A stretch of DNA of 64,000 bases from an uncultured Lachnospiraceae bacterium (GTDB taxonomy: Bacteria > Bacillota > Clostridia > Lachnospirales > Lachnospiraceae), in assembly GCA_900549995.1 (NCBI GenBank), contig URQQ01000008.1, forward strand, positions 1 to 64,000, read 5' to 3'. The notes under the pieces were generated by a model. The model had not been told where the DNA came from. It saw only the letters and a program-made list of their open reading frames with translations, and searched no databases. Position 1 is the first letter of the stretch. Every line of letters starts with the position of its first letter. A program made the position numbers and the translations under genes. Shown here piece by piece: positions 1-9,114 of the stretch.

Positions 1-54
1 TGTTTTTCGGAACACGAAAAACTCCACAATGAAAAACAGGCCCATGGCCTAACA

Positions 55-100
55 ATAAAAACACCAGATGCTTCTTTTTTGATACGCATCTGGTGTTTTA
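55..100 (-). terminator. Intrinsic terminator of the hybrid kinase gene
   Basis: An 11-bp stem, ACACCAGATGC at 61-71 paired with GCATCTGGTGT at 86-96, is followed on the minus strand by a T-rich tract (51-60). It lies just past the stop of the kinase gene at 112. Confidence 0.85.
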
Positions 101-111
101 TATTTCTCATA

Positions 112-3100
112 TTATGCTTTCTTTTGTGTGAGCACTTCTTCCAGTTTTTTTAATACTTCCCTGATCTCAATCGGTTTCGACAGATGGCCGTCCATTCCGC
201 TCTCCAGAGACTTTTTCATATCTTCATCAAATGCATTGGCCGTCATCGCAATGATCGGAATTGTCCTTGCATCCTTCTTACCGCTCGTACGGATCTTTTT
301 TGTGGCCTCCAGGCCATCCATCACCGGCATTCTGATATCCATTAACACCGCATCAAAATACCCCGGACGTTTTCGGATGAACAGATCCAGCGCCTTTTTC
401 CCGTCTTTTGCACACTCGATCTCAAAGCCCTCCATCCGAAGCAATGTCTCTGCGATCTCTCTGTTCAATTCATTGTCCTCCGCCAGAAGTATTCTTCTCC
501 CAGAGAAATCAAACCTTTCCTCCTCCTGACCCTGTTCCTTGTTTACCAGTTCCGGCACTTCCCCAGCATAATCGAAATAAAGTGTAAAATAAAACTCTGA
601 TCCCTGAGACAAAATGCTTTTTACCCCCAGCGTTCCTCCCATCATCTGCACAAGCCTGCTGGAGATCGACAGACCAAGACCTGTACCTCCATATTCGGAT
701 GCCGTATTTTTCCCCGCCTGCTCGAAAGCATTGAAGATCTTCTGCTGAGCTTCCTGGCTGATCCCAATCCCGGTATCTTTTACTGAAAATTTCAGACAGA
801 CTCCCTCTGCCTTCTCCTGCTCCACAGAAACTGATACTTTGACATGCCCTCCCGGATGCGTAAACTTTACCGCATTCCCGACAATATTCACCATAATCTG
901 GTTCAGTCTCAGAATATCCGCCGACACTTTGGGGCGGTCTCCATATTCATTTTCAATCCGAAATACAATTCCTTTTTCCTGTGCCTGCGGCCGCATCATT
1001 TCTTCCAGCTGGACGAACCACTCATTAAAATCCGCCGCTTCATAATTCAGTTCCATCTTGCCGCTCTCAATCCGGGACATATCCAGCACATCATTGATCA
1101 GTTCCAGAAGATACCGGTTCGCGTGTTCGATTTTGTTCAGACAGTCCTCCGTCCTTTTTGTATCGCCAAGTACCGATTTCGCAATTGTTGTCATTCCCAT
1201 AATTGCATTCATCGGTGTCCTGATCTCATGGGACATTCGGGAAAGAAAATCAGTTTTCTCCTGATTCACTGCATCTGCCTGTGCCTTCAGAATAAATGAA
1301 AATATGACTCTCCCCAACTCCCGGATCAGTTTACGCTCCTCCTGTGACCACTCACATCCAGGCTGACTCCGTTCGAAATCCAGACTTCCCGCATAGATCC
1401 CTTTATTCCAGATTCCGGCGTGCAGACTTGACGGGAACTCCGAATCATATACGCATTCCTCCTGTGTACATACTCCATCCTCATCATACATCTCCGCATA
1501 GCTTTCAAATTCTGACTGCGTCACATAAATTTTTTCTCTCAGGTGCAGTTTTGTCCTCCTCCGCGCCCATTGAAATGCAGTGATAAAATAAAGATAATCC
1601 CCATCTGCCTCTGTAACTGTCACCCGGTCAAGGTTCAATTTCTTTCCGATCCGTGAGATTAAGAGATAGATGGCATCTTCCATATGATTTGATTTGCCCA
1701 GTAATTCCAGCGCAAATGAAACCAGATCCTCATCCCCATGTTCTGTAATACTGCCGATTTCATTGATAAAATGCTCCTGAGGATACAACTGTGTCAGCAC
1801 AGTGCCAAGTTCATTCGATGTATCAAGATAGCAGGCTGCCGAACCTTTGCAGTTCTCTTTCACATATTTCAGTGTACTCTCTGCACATCTGTAAAGCCCG
1901 CTGTATTCATCCACGACCGCGGTCACACACATTCCAATGCTGACGCTGATTTTCAGATCCTTTTCTTCTGAATCAAAAATACTGCCTACAAGCCGGGCAA
2001 TTCTCGGACCGAGAACACCTGCCTGGGCTTTATTACATTCCTTGATAAAGAGCATAAACTCATCTCCGCCGAGACGGATTCTGATATCTTCTGCCTTGGT
2101 CTCCGCCACAAGAATCCGGGCAACCTCCTGCAGAACCGCATCCGCAAATGCATGACCTTCGCTGTGATTCATCGCCTTAAAATCATCCATGTCCAGAATC
2201 ATCAGCGCACATACCTGGCTGCTGCTCTTCTGCTCCATGTAGTCTTTTACTTTACGGATCCCGGCTTCCCGCGTGTAAAGCCCAGTCAGCCGGTCCCTCG
2301 ACTGTGCATCTGCCAGCGCAAATTCCTTTTCTTTCTCCGACTGAATGTTGTTGACCTTCCCGATCGTTTTCTTGACCTTCCCATCTTTTCCTCTGATCGG
2401 GGTCACTCTCATCTGTGCCCACACAAACTGGTCACTTCCGAGGTATGGACGCATCCGTATACTCAGTTCCTCCTTCCCCGTTCCGAGGAGAAATTCCTTA
2501 TACGCGTCCAGATCTTCTTCCATCACCGCATTTTCTATATATTTTTCCATATATCGGTCAAGGATCTGGTCAATGCCATGCTTTTCCTGGTCACTCTCCA
2601 GTGTTCCGTAAGAACGATACACATCCTCCTCAATATTATATTCAAATATCACTGCAGAAGAATTCTCAATGGCTGTACGGAACCGCTGTCTTTCCTCTTC
2701 CAGAGACGCCGTCTGCATCGCAATCTTCTGGTTCGCTTCCTCCATCTCAGTCACATCCAGGTATAGGCTGTTAATAATCACGTTCCCTTCCGAATCCCTG
2801 ACTTTTCTTCCGCTGTCTATAATCCATTTTAACGTGCCATCCTTGCACTTAACACGATATTTGATTGCATAGTCCATGTTTCCATGTTCAAATGCCTTCT
2901 GGCATTCCATAAGTACACGTTCCAGATCCGGCGGATAGACAGCTCCCACTGCAGTTCCCCCGGTAACTTCCATGAATTCGTCCACCGTATATCCAAACAG
3001 AGCACACAGTTCTTCGCTGACATAGGCAAATGAATACAGCTCATCATCACGGCTGATTTTCAGCCCTCCCTGAATTGCATTCAGCATTACCTCAATCTGA

Positions 3101-3624
3101 TGATTTTTCTGGCTGATCTCTTCGTAAGCCCTTTTCTGGCTCTCAGACGCCTCCCTGATTTTCTTCTGTAAAAATGTATAGACTTCATATCCGGTCTTCT
3201 CCGGAAAGCTTTCACCTTCCCAGAATTCCCTGGAAAAATTAGAGCAATGAATATGAGCACATTTTTTCTCACCATCTCTATAGTTGACCAGCATCGTAAT
3301 ACACTGATTCTGGTCAAGAACTGTCTCTTCTCCATCTCTGGAACAAAGCTTCAGGCTTCCGCAGCAGAGATACCACTCTTCATTAATCTCTCTGACTTCA
3401 TACATCTCATCAGATACCATGCATCCCACAAACTGACCGTCAAACTTCCGGAAATACTCTGCCACATCACATCCGGATTCCAGATACTGTCCTTCCTCCG
3501 GGCCGATCCACGAGATATCATCCTGAAATGCACTGACCACGCTGCTTATATTATTTTCACAGTAATATTGATGTACCAGTTCACTGACAAATTCAGTAAT
3601 TTCTCTCCTACGCTCTTCTTTCAT
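112..3624 (-). CDS. Hybrid sensor histidine kinase with NTF2-like, PAS, GGDEF and receiver domains
   Basis: Predicted cytoplasmic signalling protein of 1170 residues with no obvious membrane segment. Reading the sequence, an NTF2/SnoaL-like sensor region (about 5-135) is followed by a coiled linker, two PAS-like regions (about 180-300 and 320-440), a GGDEF domain with intact LGGDEF (519-523), a GAF-like region (about 630-790), HisKA with phospho-His H799 in MSHEIRTP, HATPase_c and a C-terminal receiver with phospho-Asp D1096 in LMDIRMP. Joining a diguanylate cyclase-type domain to a histidine kinase and receiver in one chain is unusual. No RxxD inhibitory site precedes GGDEF (KAED occupies it). 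An upstream in-frame TTG at 3639 would overlap the previous gene; ATG 3624 has AGGT about 8 bases upstream and starts 5 bases after that gene's stop, so the two are probably co-transcribed. Output is likely phosphotransfer, possibly with cyclic-di-GMP synthesis. Confidence 0.9.
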   Translation of the reverse strand: MKEERRREITEFVSELVHQYYCENNISSVVSAFQDDISWIGPEEGQYLESGCDVAEYFRKFDGQFVGCMVSDEMYEVREINEEWYLCCGSLKLCSRDGEETVLDQNQCITMLVNYRDGEKKCAHIHCSNFSREFWEGESFPEKTGYEVYTFLQKKIREASESQKRAYEEISQKNHQIEVMLNAIQGGLKISRDDELYSFAYVSEELCALFGYTVDEFMEVTGGTAVGAVYPPDLERVLMECQKAFEHGNMDYAIKYRVKCKDGTLKWIIDSGRKVRDSEGNVIINSLYLDVTEMEEANQKIAMQTASLEEERQRFRTAIENSSAVIFEYNIEEDVYRSYGTLESDQEKHGIDQILDRYMEKYIENAVMEEDLDAYKEFLLGTGKEELSIRMRPYLGSDQFVWAQMRVTPIRGKDGKVKKTIGKVNNIQSEKEKEFALADAQSRDRLTGLYTREAGIRKVKDYMEQKSSSQVCALMILDMDDFKAMNHSEGHAFADAVLQEVARILVAETKAEDIRIRLGGDEFMLFIKECNKAQAGVLGPRIARLVGSIFDSEEKDLKISVSIGMCVTAVVDEYSGLYRCAESTLKYVKENCKGSAACYLDTSNELGTVLTQLYPQEHFINEIGSITEHGDEDLVSFALELLGKSNHMEDAIYLLISRIGKKLNLDRVTVTEADGDYLYFITAFQWARRRTKLHLREKIYVTQSEFESYAEMYDEDGVCTQEECVYDSEFPSSLHAGIWNKGIYAGSLDFERSQPGCEWSQEERKLIRELGRVIFSFILKAQADAVNQEKTDFLSRMSHEIRTPMNAIMGMTTIAKSVLGDTKRTEDCLNKIEHANRYLLELINDVLDMSRIESGKMELNYEAADFNEWFVQLEEMMRPQAQEKGIVFRIENEYGDRPKVSADILRLNQIMVNIVGNAVKFTHPGGHVKVSVSVEQEKAEGVCLKFSVKDTGIGISQEAQQKIFNAFEQAGKNTASEYGGTGLGLSISSRLVQMMGGTLGVKSILSQGSEFYFTLYFDYAGEVPELVNKEQGQEEERFDFSGRRILLAEDNELNREIAETLLRMEGFEIECAKDGKKALDLFIRKRPGYFDAVLMDIRMPVMDGLEATKKIRTSGKKDARTIPIIAMTANAFDEDMKKSLESGMDGHLSKPIEIREVLKKLEEVLTQKKA

Positions 3625-3629
3625 ATGCT

Positions 3630-4517
3630 CTACCTGCAATCATCTTTCTCTGGAAATTCAGTCTTCTCTTCTTTCTGCTGATCTTCCTCTTCCACCTGTT
3701 TCAGAAAATCGGCACTCTCTTCTTTCACACTTGGTATGAACTGCTTTGCAATCTTGTTCTTTCCTCTCCCCTTCACATAGAGAAAGCCAAACACAGAAAA
3801 CACCGCTGCACCAATAAAATTCACAAACAGGTCTTTCATTGTATCAATCAGCCCGATATCAAGATAACCGTTGATACCTAAATCCCTGCCATTTACCGTC
3901 ACGTTTTTAATATTTTCAATATCTACGGGAACATTTTTTGCACCTGGATTCAAAAGAACAGAATGTATACTTGTGATAATCGTATCCTTCTGCATATCCA
4001 TATGGAAAAATGTGTCCATGCCGAATTCAAAAAACTCCCAGATGATCCCGATGGTCATGGAAAAGCAAAATGCAACCAGGGCTACAAATGCCGGAGACAG
4101 TTTGAATTCATACCGCTTACTCCGGTTCAGAAGATCTACAAGCGAGAATCCGATCGCTGCTGCCAGAAAGCCGTTCAGCGTGTGGAGAATCGTGTCCCAG
4201 CCAGGAATCAGAATATAAAATGAACGGATTTCTCCCAGAATTTCGGCCGAAAATATAAAAAGCAAAATAATAATCTCCAGTGTGGTTGGGAGTTCTATCC
4301 TGAATTCTACCTGCACAAAACTTGGTACAATCAGCAGGAACAGTGTCAGAATACACAAAAATACATTTTCAAAATTGCCGTTAAAAATCTGCAGCACCAT
4401 CACCAGTATTACAAGAATACGAAGTACTGCATATACAATAAAAGAACTTCTGTGCTCTTCGAGTTCCATTCCGACAGCCTTGCACATCTGCCTGATTTTC
4501 TTATATAATTTTTTCAT
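3630..4517 (-). CDS. YjdF/DUF2238-like integral membrane protein
   Basis: A 295-residue protein with about six hydrophobic segments. It carries the motif PGWDTILHTLNGF and a later IIWEFFEFGMD, both matching my memory of the DUF2238 (YjdF) membrane protein family, whose function is unknown. A soluble loop (about 180-225) separates the last two membrane segments, and the C-terminal tail is highly charged (Glu/Lys). The stop lies 5 bases before the preferred start of the hybrid kinase, suggesting a two-gene operon. The terminator at 4575-4626 separates it from kdgT, so it probably has its own promoter in 4518-4574. Confidence 0.75.
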   Translation of the reverse strand: MKKLYKKIRQMCKAVGMELEEHRSSFIVYAVLRILVILVMVLQIFNGNFENVFLCILTLFLLIVPSFVQVEFRIELPTTLEIIILLFIFSAEILGEIRSFYILIPGWDTILHTLNGFLAAAIGFSLVDLLNRSKRYEFKLSPAFVALVAFCFSMTIGIIWEFFEFGMDTFFHMDMQKDTIITSIHSVLLNPGAKNVPVDIENIKNVTVNGRDLGINGYLDIGLIDTMKDLFVNFIGAAVFSVFGFLYVKGRGKNKIAKQFIPSVKEESADFLKQVEEEDQQKEEKTEFPEKDDCR

Positions 4518-4574
4518 CTGCTTTCTCCCAATCCGCCTGTCTGGTAATCTGCCTTAATCATAGCAAGATACTGA

Positions 4575-4626
4575 CAAAAACACAACAAAAGCATGAACAA
4601 AACTCATTAAATTCTGTTCATGCTTT
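4575..4626 (-). terminator. Intrinsic terminator after kdgT
   Basis: Inverted repeat AAAGCATGAACA (from 4588) with TGTTCATGCTTT (4615-4626), followed on the minus strand by a T-rich run (TTTTGTTGTGTTTTTG). It ends the esterase-kdgT transcript. Confidence 0.8.
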
Positions 4627-4662
4627 CTTTCTATTATTCAGTATGGACTGTCCCGATTTTCT

Positions 4663-5700
4663 TTATACCGTTTCTTCTGAGGCGCTGTTCATTTCCAGCC
4701 TTCCAACCCTTCCTTCCGGGGAATAGACTCCACGCTTATGCTTTCTCATATAATTATCGCAAAATGCCGTAATAAACGGACAAAGTAATAACGTCACCAT
4801 TGCCGCGGTTGAAATCATTGCCGTTGCCGCATCTACCCCTGCTACATAGGTCGGATCTGCTGCCGCGATTGCCGCAGGTGTCATTGCTGCATTGCCGGCC
4901 GTAGTCCCAACTGCTGCCCCCATTGCGTTTCTTTCTTTTTTAGGCAAAAGAAGATTGAACAAAAAGAAAAACACAAATCCTAACAATGCTGAGAAAAGTC
5001 CCAGACCAACTCCTACAATTCCGGCTGAAACCAATGTCTTAAAGGTGAGCCTTGAAGCAATCGGAAAGATCATGAAAAACGTAATCAGAGGCTGTGCTGA
5101 TTTACAGATATTCCGAAATGTACTGTCCAGATTTCCCCATGCAAATCCAATCAGCAGCGGGATAATCACTGCTACCAAAGTCTTAACATCAAAGGAAGCA
5201 AGCCCCGTCGCACCAAGAGCGATCAATGTGAAAAACGGACCGTCATTTAAACATAAAATCGATATTGCACCGGCATCTGTAGAATCACCAAACTGACCTG
5301 ACAGAACAATATAGAGCGAGCCATTCGAGTTCGTAATCGCAGCGATGATAATCATCGGGGTAATGCCAAGAATGCCAGCTGTCCCAAACACTGCCTTCAG
5401 TAACATTCCAAGCAGTATTCCAACCAAAAGCTTCATCCCCGTCAAAGTGACACCCTTATATAAAGGCATCCCTACCTGCTTTACATTGATCATCGAACCG
5501 CAGCAGATGAGAAAAACTGCCATCATACAGTTTCCGCCTTCTACGAAAAGAGCCGTTGTAATTCCACCGATCTGGAAAAATCCAGGGAAGAAAGAGTTCA
5601 TAACTACCGCAATAATCAGCGGACAAAGCATAAAACCACCGGGAATTTTATTCAGCCGGTCAATAATATGCAGATCAAAACTATTACTTGTATTCTCCAT
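4663..5700 (-). CDS. kdgT: 2-keto-3-deoxygluconate permease family transporter
   Basis: A 345-residue, strongly hydrophobic carrier of the KdgT family (2-keto-3-deoxygluconate:H+ symporters). Visible family features are the N-terminal KIPGGFMLCPL, many GxG-rich membrane helices, ITNSNGSLYIVLSGQFGD, CLNDGPFFTLIALG and the C-terminal TTAGNAAMTPAAIA. Known members import keto-deoxy sugar acids from pectin or hexuronate breakdown. The start has a strong AGAGGAGG six bases upstream. It follows the esterase by 42 bases on the same strand, so the pair is probably one operon controlled by the divergent LysR regulator. The exact substrate is not visible and no KDG kinase or aldolase lies nearby, so a different sugar acid is possible. 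Confidence 0.88.
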   Translation of the reverse strand: MENTSNSFDLHIIDRLNKIPGGFMLCPLIIAVVMNSFFPGFFQIGGITTALFVEGGNCMMAVFLICCGSMINVKQVGMPLYKGVTLTGMKLLVGILLGMLLKAVFGTAGILGITPMIIIAAITNSNGSLYIVLSGQFGDSTDAGAISILCLNDGPFFTLIALGATGLASFDVKTLVAVIIPLLIGFAWGNLDSTFRNICKSAQPLITFFMIFPIASRLTFKTLVSAGIVGVGLGLFSALLGFVFFFLFNLLLPKKERNAMGAAVGTTAGNAAMTPAAIAAADPTYVAGVDAATAMISTAAMVTLLLCPFITAFCDNYMRKHKRGVYSPEGRVGRLEMNSASEETV

Positions 5701-5742
5701 AAGAACCTCCTCTTATACATCACATCCTATGTTAAGCACCGG

Positions 5743-6564
5743 CTACAGCTCAGCTTCCGGCACACTTTTATCTTCCACGGGCAGCCAGTCAAGGAATTTC
5801 AAGAGCTGTCTGTCCCAGAAATCCCATTCATGGGCCCCGTTTTCTTCACTGTAATCTACGGTATATCCAAGAGTTTTCAGTTCCGCTGCGAAAGACCGGT
5901 TTTTGTCAATCAACGTATCCTGAAGCCCGCAGGACATATAGATTTCAGGTTTGTCCTGTCCCTCACAGGCCGCCTTTTTGGCAAGCGCCCGGTAGTCATT
6001 GGCACCTCCGTTAAAATCTCCCGGTATCCCAAGCACAGTTTCATAATAACTCCGTCTGTCTTTTAATCCGACGCCTCCCTCATCTTCTGGGTAATCGTCT
6101 AAGATGAGCGCACTTGAAAAAGCACCGATCTTCCCAAATCTGTCCGCATAACGCAGTCCGGTAAGCAGTGCGCCTGCTCCGCCCATGGACAATCCTGCGA
6201 TGTATGTATCTTCTCTTTTCTCTGACAGACGGAACATCGTCCTCGTGAAATCCACCAGATCTTCTCCGATATATCCGGCAAATCTGTCACCGCTTTCTTC
6301 CACATCACAGTAGAATTTATTCTCCCCCGCCGGCATGACCACTGCCAGATTGCGCTCCTGCGCCCATCTTTTAATACGGCTGCCTGTCAGCCAGTCATAT
6401 TCACCGCCGTAGATCCCATGCAGCAGATATAATGTTTTGAATGGCTTATCTTTACTGCGCCTCGTTTCACCATCCACGGAGCGCTTATCAATCGGCAGGA
6501 TTGCCGTAAAATTTACATACCTGTATAAAGCTTCTGAAAAAAAGTTTACATTTACAATAGACAT
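5743..6564 (-). CDS. Esterase of the EstA/esterase D (tributyrin esterase) family
   Basis: A 273-residue alpha/beta hydrolase without signal peptide, probably cytoplasmic. It has the N-terminal NVNFFSEAL / FTAILPID, the TLYLLHGIYGG oxyanion region, nucleophile motif GLSMGGAG, a likely acidic residue around DTLIDKNRSF and the catalytic His in NGAHEWDFWD. This order matches the EstA/FrmB-type family, which hydrolyses short-chain or acetyl esters. The in-frame ORF extends 25 codons upstream, but ATG 6564 has AAGGAG at good distance and the sequence before it is not family-like. Pairing with a sugar-acid permease suggests deacylation of an imported or plant-derived carbohydrate ester; that is inference from context. 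Confidence 0.85.
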   Translation of the reverse strand: MSIVNVNFFSEALYRYVNFTAILPIDKRSVDGETRRSKDKPFKTLYLLHGIYGGEYDWLTGSRIKRWAQERNLAVVMPAGENKFYCDVEESGDRFAGYIGEDLVDFTRTMFRLSEKREDTYIAGLSMGGAGALLTGLRYADRFGKIGAFSSALILDDYPEDEGGVGLKDRRSYYETVLGIPGDFNGGANDYRALAKKAACEGQDKPEIYMSCGLQDTLIDKNRSFAAELKTLGYTVDYSEENGAHEWDFWDRQLLKFLDWLPVEDKSVPEAEL

Positions 6565-6587
6565 CTTTTTTCTCCTTCTTCTTTGTG

Positions 6588-6601
6588 CTATCTGCAGATA
6601 G
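6588..6601. promoter_or_regulatory. 14-bp perfect palindrome in the esterase leader
   Basis: CTATCTGCAGATAG is a perfect palindrome 23 bases upstream of the esterase start. Its place between promoter and ribosome binding site would suit a repressor site. No protein can be assigned. Confidence 0.35.
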
Positions 6602-6670
6602 TTTTTGTGTTTCTCTGTGTTTATAGTAGCACATTGCACAATTTTTGTGAAATATCGAATCCAAATCTTA

Positions 6671-6689
6671 GCATAGTTTAAAACTATGC
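6671..6689. promoter_or_regulatory. LysR-type T-N11-A operator candidate
   Basis: GCATAGTTTAAAACTATGC is a 19-bp near-perfect palindrome; its core ATAGTTTAAAACTAT fits the T-N11-A pattern of LysR-family recognition sites. It lies between the divergent esterase and LysR genes, where LysR regulators usually bind to control both. Confidence 0.6.
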
Positions 6690-6772
6690 CAGTTTAAAAG
6701 TTAATTTTGATAGACGGCCATATACTTTTGTTTTACACTGGAAGTAGATTATCATAATGTCAGGAGGTACCT

Positions 6773-7669
6773 ATGGAATTAAAGAATCTGCAGTATCTTG
6801 AATCTATCTACCGGCTGCATAGTTTCACAAAAGCTGCTGATGAGCATTACATCTCACAGCCTTCGATATCGAATGCCATCCAGAAGCTTGAATCGGAACT
6901 GAATGTACGTCTCATTAACCGGAACGAAAAACCCCTCACTTTTACCGAAGAAGGGGAACGTTTTATGTGCCATGTGTACAATATTCTGGATGCGCTTAAG
7001 GATGCTGTGCAGGATATGCAGTCCAGATCAGCCGCAAAAGAACATACCCTTCGGCTGGCATGGGCCAGTACCATGGGGGACTGCCTGCTTCCGATGCTTT
7101 TCACAGAATTTCATGACCTTTACCCTCAGTATCAGCTCATGCTCTGCGAACAGACGATGCACGATATTCTGGCCAACCTGCTGGATGGAACGCTTGACCT
7201 CGCCTATGCGCTGATCCCTGAATACTACGACTCCAGCCAGCTTGAAACCATTCCACTGAGTCTTCGTGAGATGTCTGTCCTTCTTTCAAAAGACCATCCG
7301 CTCGCCTCCTGTTCACAGATTTCTCTGCAAATGCTGAAAAATGAAAAAATACTGACCTTCCCTTCTGGCTCGCTGATCCGTACTAAAATAGAAGAGAAAT
7401 TCAGGGAACTGCATATCGTCCCAAATCTTTACACGGTAAACCAGATTACTGTCATGGAAACTCTCGTCAGCCAGAACTACGCCGTCACTTTGCTTGTCAT
7501 CGATGAGATGAACTCTGTCACAGACAATCCAAATATTGTACTGCGCCCCCTGAGAGATCCGGTCACATTCTTAAAAGGCTTTATACTAAAACGAGGCTAT
7601 CACCAGACTGTCTCTATGAAACACCTGATCACCTATGTACGAAATGTCCTGCACGAACATCAGAATTAA
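6773..7669 (+). CDS. LysR-family transcriptional regulator
   Basis: A 298-residue regulator. The N-terminal winged helix (residues 1-60) carries MELKNLQYLESIYRLHSFTKAA and the recognition segment SQPSISNAIQKLE typical of LysR proteins; the remainder is a LysR-substrate domain with its hinge near residue 90. The start has CAGGAGGT close upstream. It is divergent from the esterase-kdgT operon across a T-N11-A palindrome, so it most likely activates that operon in response to a sugar-acid-like ligand and controls itself. The ligand cannot be read from sequence. Confidence 0.93.
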   Translation: MELKNLQYLESIYRLHSFTKAADEHYISQPSISNAIQKLESELNVRLINRNEKPLTFTEEGERFMCHVYNILDALKDAVQDMQSRSAAKEHTLRLAWASTMGDCLLPMLFTEFHDLYPQYQLMLCEQTMHDILANLLDGTLDLAYALIPEYYDSSQLETIPLSLREMSVLLSKDHPLASCSQISLQMLKNEKILTFPSGSLIRTKIEEKFRELHIVPNLYTVNQITVMETLVSQNYAVTLLVIDEMNSVTDNPNIVLRPLRDPVTFLKGFILKRGYHQTVSMKHLITYVRNVLHEHQN

Positions 7670-7674
7670 AAAAA

Positions 7675-7740
7675 CGCCCATAAAGGGCAGACAGTTTTAC
7701 CTCTGTAACCGTCTGCCCTTTACGGGCATTGCTTTTTATT
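7675..7740. terminator. Bidirectional terminator between lysR and the GPH symporter gene
   Basis: AAAGGGCAGAC (7683-7693) pairs with GTCTGCCCTTT (7711-7721), extended by GCCCATAAA/TTTACGGGC. A-rich and T-rich flanks let it serve both convergent genes. Confidence 0.85.
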
Positions 7741-7742
7741 AT

Positions 7743-9086
7743 TTAGTTACCTTCCGCCGCCAGCATACTCGCTCTGCGTGCTTCCAGCGTTTCGCTCATC
7801 TTGGCACGTTTCCCATCTAGGTTATAGAAATACATCAGAACACCGATCGCTGCGCACAGGCCAAGCGGAATCCATATAAAGCTTGTCTCGATACAGGCCA
7901 GTGCTTTCGGCGACTGCTTAGCATTAGCCACGTAACCTCCCCATTTTAAAATGGCACCGATAATGGCACTTGCAAGCCCCATGCTTGCTTTTACGAAAAA
8001 TCCCTGGAATGCTGCAATCAGACCGGAGATATTTTTATTCTTTTTATATTCCGAGTAATCGATCACATCCGGCTGAATTGCAAATGTCACCCCGAAGATT
8101 CCATAGATGCCAAGCCCTGTAATGACCAGACCTGCAAGCAGACAGAATGCAGAAGATCGTCCGATATAAATCATCAGGTCACCGACAATATAGATTGCAA
8201 TGCTCAGATACATTACATTTTTCTTCGATAATTTTCTCTGAAGTGACGGCAGGATCAAAAGCATCGGAAGACCCGACAGAATTCCAAGCAATCCTACAAG
8301 TGTCAGCCACTGTGTTTTCTGCAGATTATATGTAAAGTAATAAATAACGGTGGTACTTCGAAATACATACAATGCAAAGTACAGAAAGTTAAGTACAAAG
8401 AATATAATACTCTGATCGGTCAGCCCCTTCAGACTTTCCTTTAAAGTGACCTTCTCTTCTGCAACGGTCGAAGGCACCACTTCTTTCGTACTTAAGAACG
8501 TAATGACAAATATAATCATTGCCACAATTCCATACAAACCCATCGTGAGAAGATATCCCTTTGGTTTATCTCCCTTCCCAAAGAACTCTACCAGCGGTGC
8601 AGTAATCGTCATCACAACCGCCGTTCCAAGCATCGCACAGATCATTCTTGTGGACACAAGACAGTTTCTCTCATGCAGGTCAGAGGTAAGTCTTGGGACA
8701 ATGGTATTCAAAGGTATATTTACGATCGTATATGCTGTACACAACAGACAGTATGTCACATATGCCCAGACGATTTTCCCGGTATTCCCCAGATCCGGGA
8801 TATAGAACGTTGCAATGGTAAATACGGCAAATGGAATTGCTCCGATCAGGAAATACGGCCTTCCCTGCCCCCATCTCGTATGCGTCTTGTCTACAATGAT
8901 GCCCATTCCGGTATCTGTCAGGGCATCAATAAATTTTGTTACCAGCATCAATGTTCCGGCAACAGCCGCTGAGATTCCAAATACATCTGTATAAAAGATC
9001 ATCAGATAAGAAGCCATCGTGCTGAATACCAGATTACATCCAAGATCCCCGATCCCATAACCAACTCTTTTTCTCCACTTTTCCAT
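7743..9086 (-). CDS. GPH-family (MelB/UidB-like) sugar:cation symporter
   Basis: A 447-residue membrane carrier with 12 predicted helices. Family features include the N-terminal GYGIGDLGCNLVF, YLMIFYTDVFGI, FIDALTDTGMGIIVDKTHTRWGQGRPY (quoted in part as DALTDTGMG and WGQGRPY) and IQPDVIDYSEYK, all typical of glycoside-pentoside-hexuronide symporters. It imports a sugar or glycoside with Na+ or H+. Two ATGs lie near the start; the second (9086) is 7 bases from AAAGGAG, whereas 9092 lies almost on it. It is the last gene of the SDR-kinase-symporter operon, 28 bases after the kinase, so its substrate is probably the polyol or sugar used by those enzymes. Confidence 0.9.
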   Translation of the reverse strand: MEKWRKRVGYGIGDLGCNLVFSTMASYLMIFYTDVFGISAAVAGTLMLVTKFIDALTDTGMGIIVDKTHTRWGQGRPYFLIGAIPFAVFTIATFYIPDLGNTGKIVWAYVTYCLLCTAYTIVNIPLNTIVPRLTSDLHERNCLVSTRMICAMLGTAVVMTITAPLVEFFGKGDKPKGYLLTMGLYGIVAMIIFVITFLSTKEVVPSTVAEEKVTLKESLKGLTDQSIIFFVLNFLYFALYVFRSTTVIYYFTYNLQKTQWLTLVGLLGILSGLPMLLILPSLQRKLSKKNVMYLSIAIYIVGDLMIYIGRSSAFCLLAGLVITGLGIYGIFGVTFAIQPDVIDYSEYKKNKNISGLIAAFQGFFVKASMGLASAIIGAILKWGGYVANAKQSPKALACIETSFIWIPLGLCAAIGVLMYFYNLDGKRAKMSETLEARRASMLAAEGN

Positions 9087-9114
9087 ATTCATTCTCCTTT
9101 AAAACAACTCAGAT

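Noticed and set aside
2152..2766. 204-residue plus-strand open frame
   Set aside because: Antisense shadow of the hybrid kinase gene, without ribosome binding site or recognisable domain.
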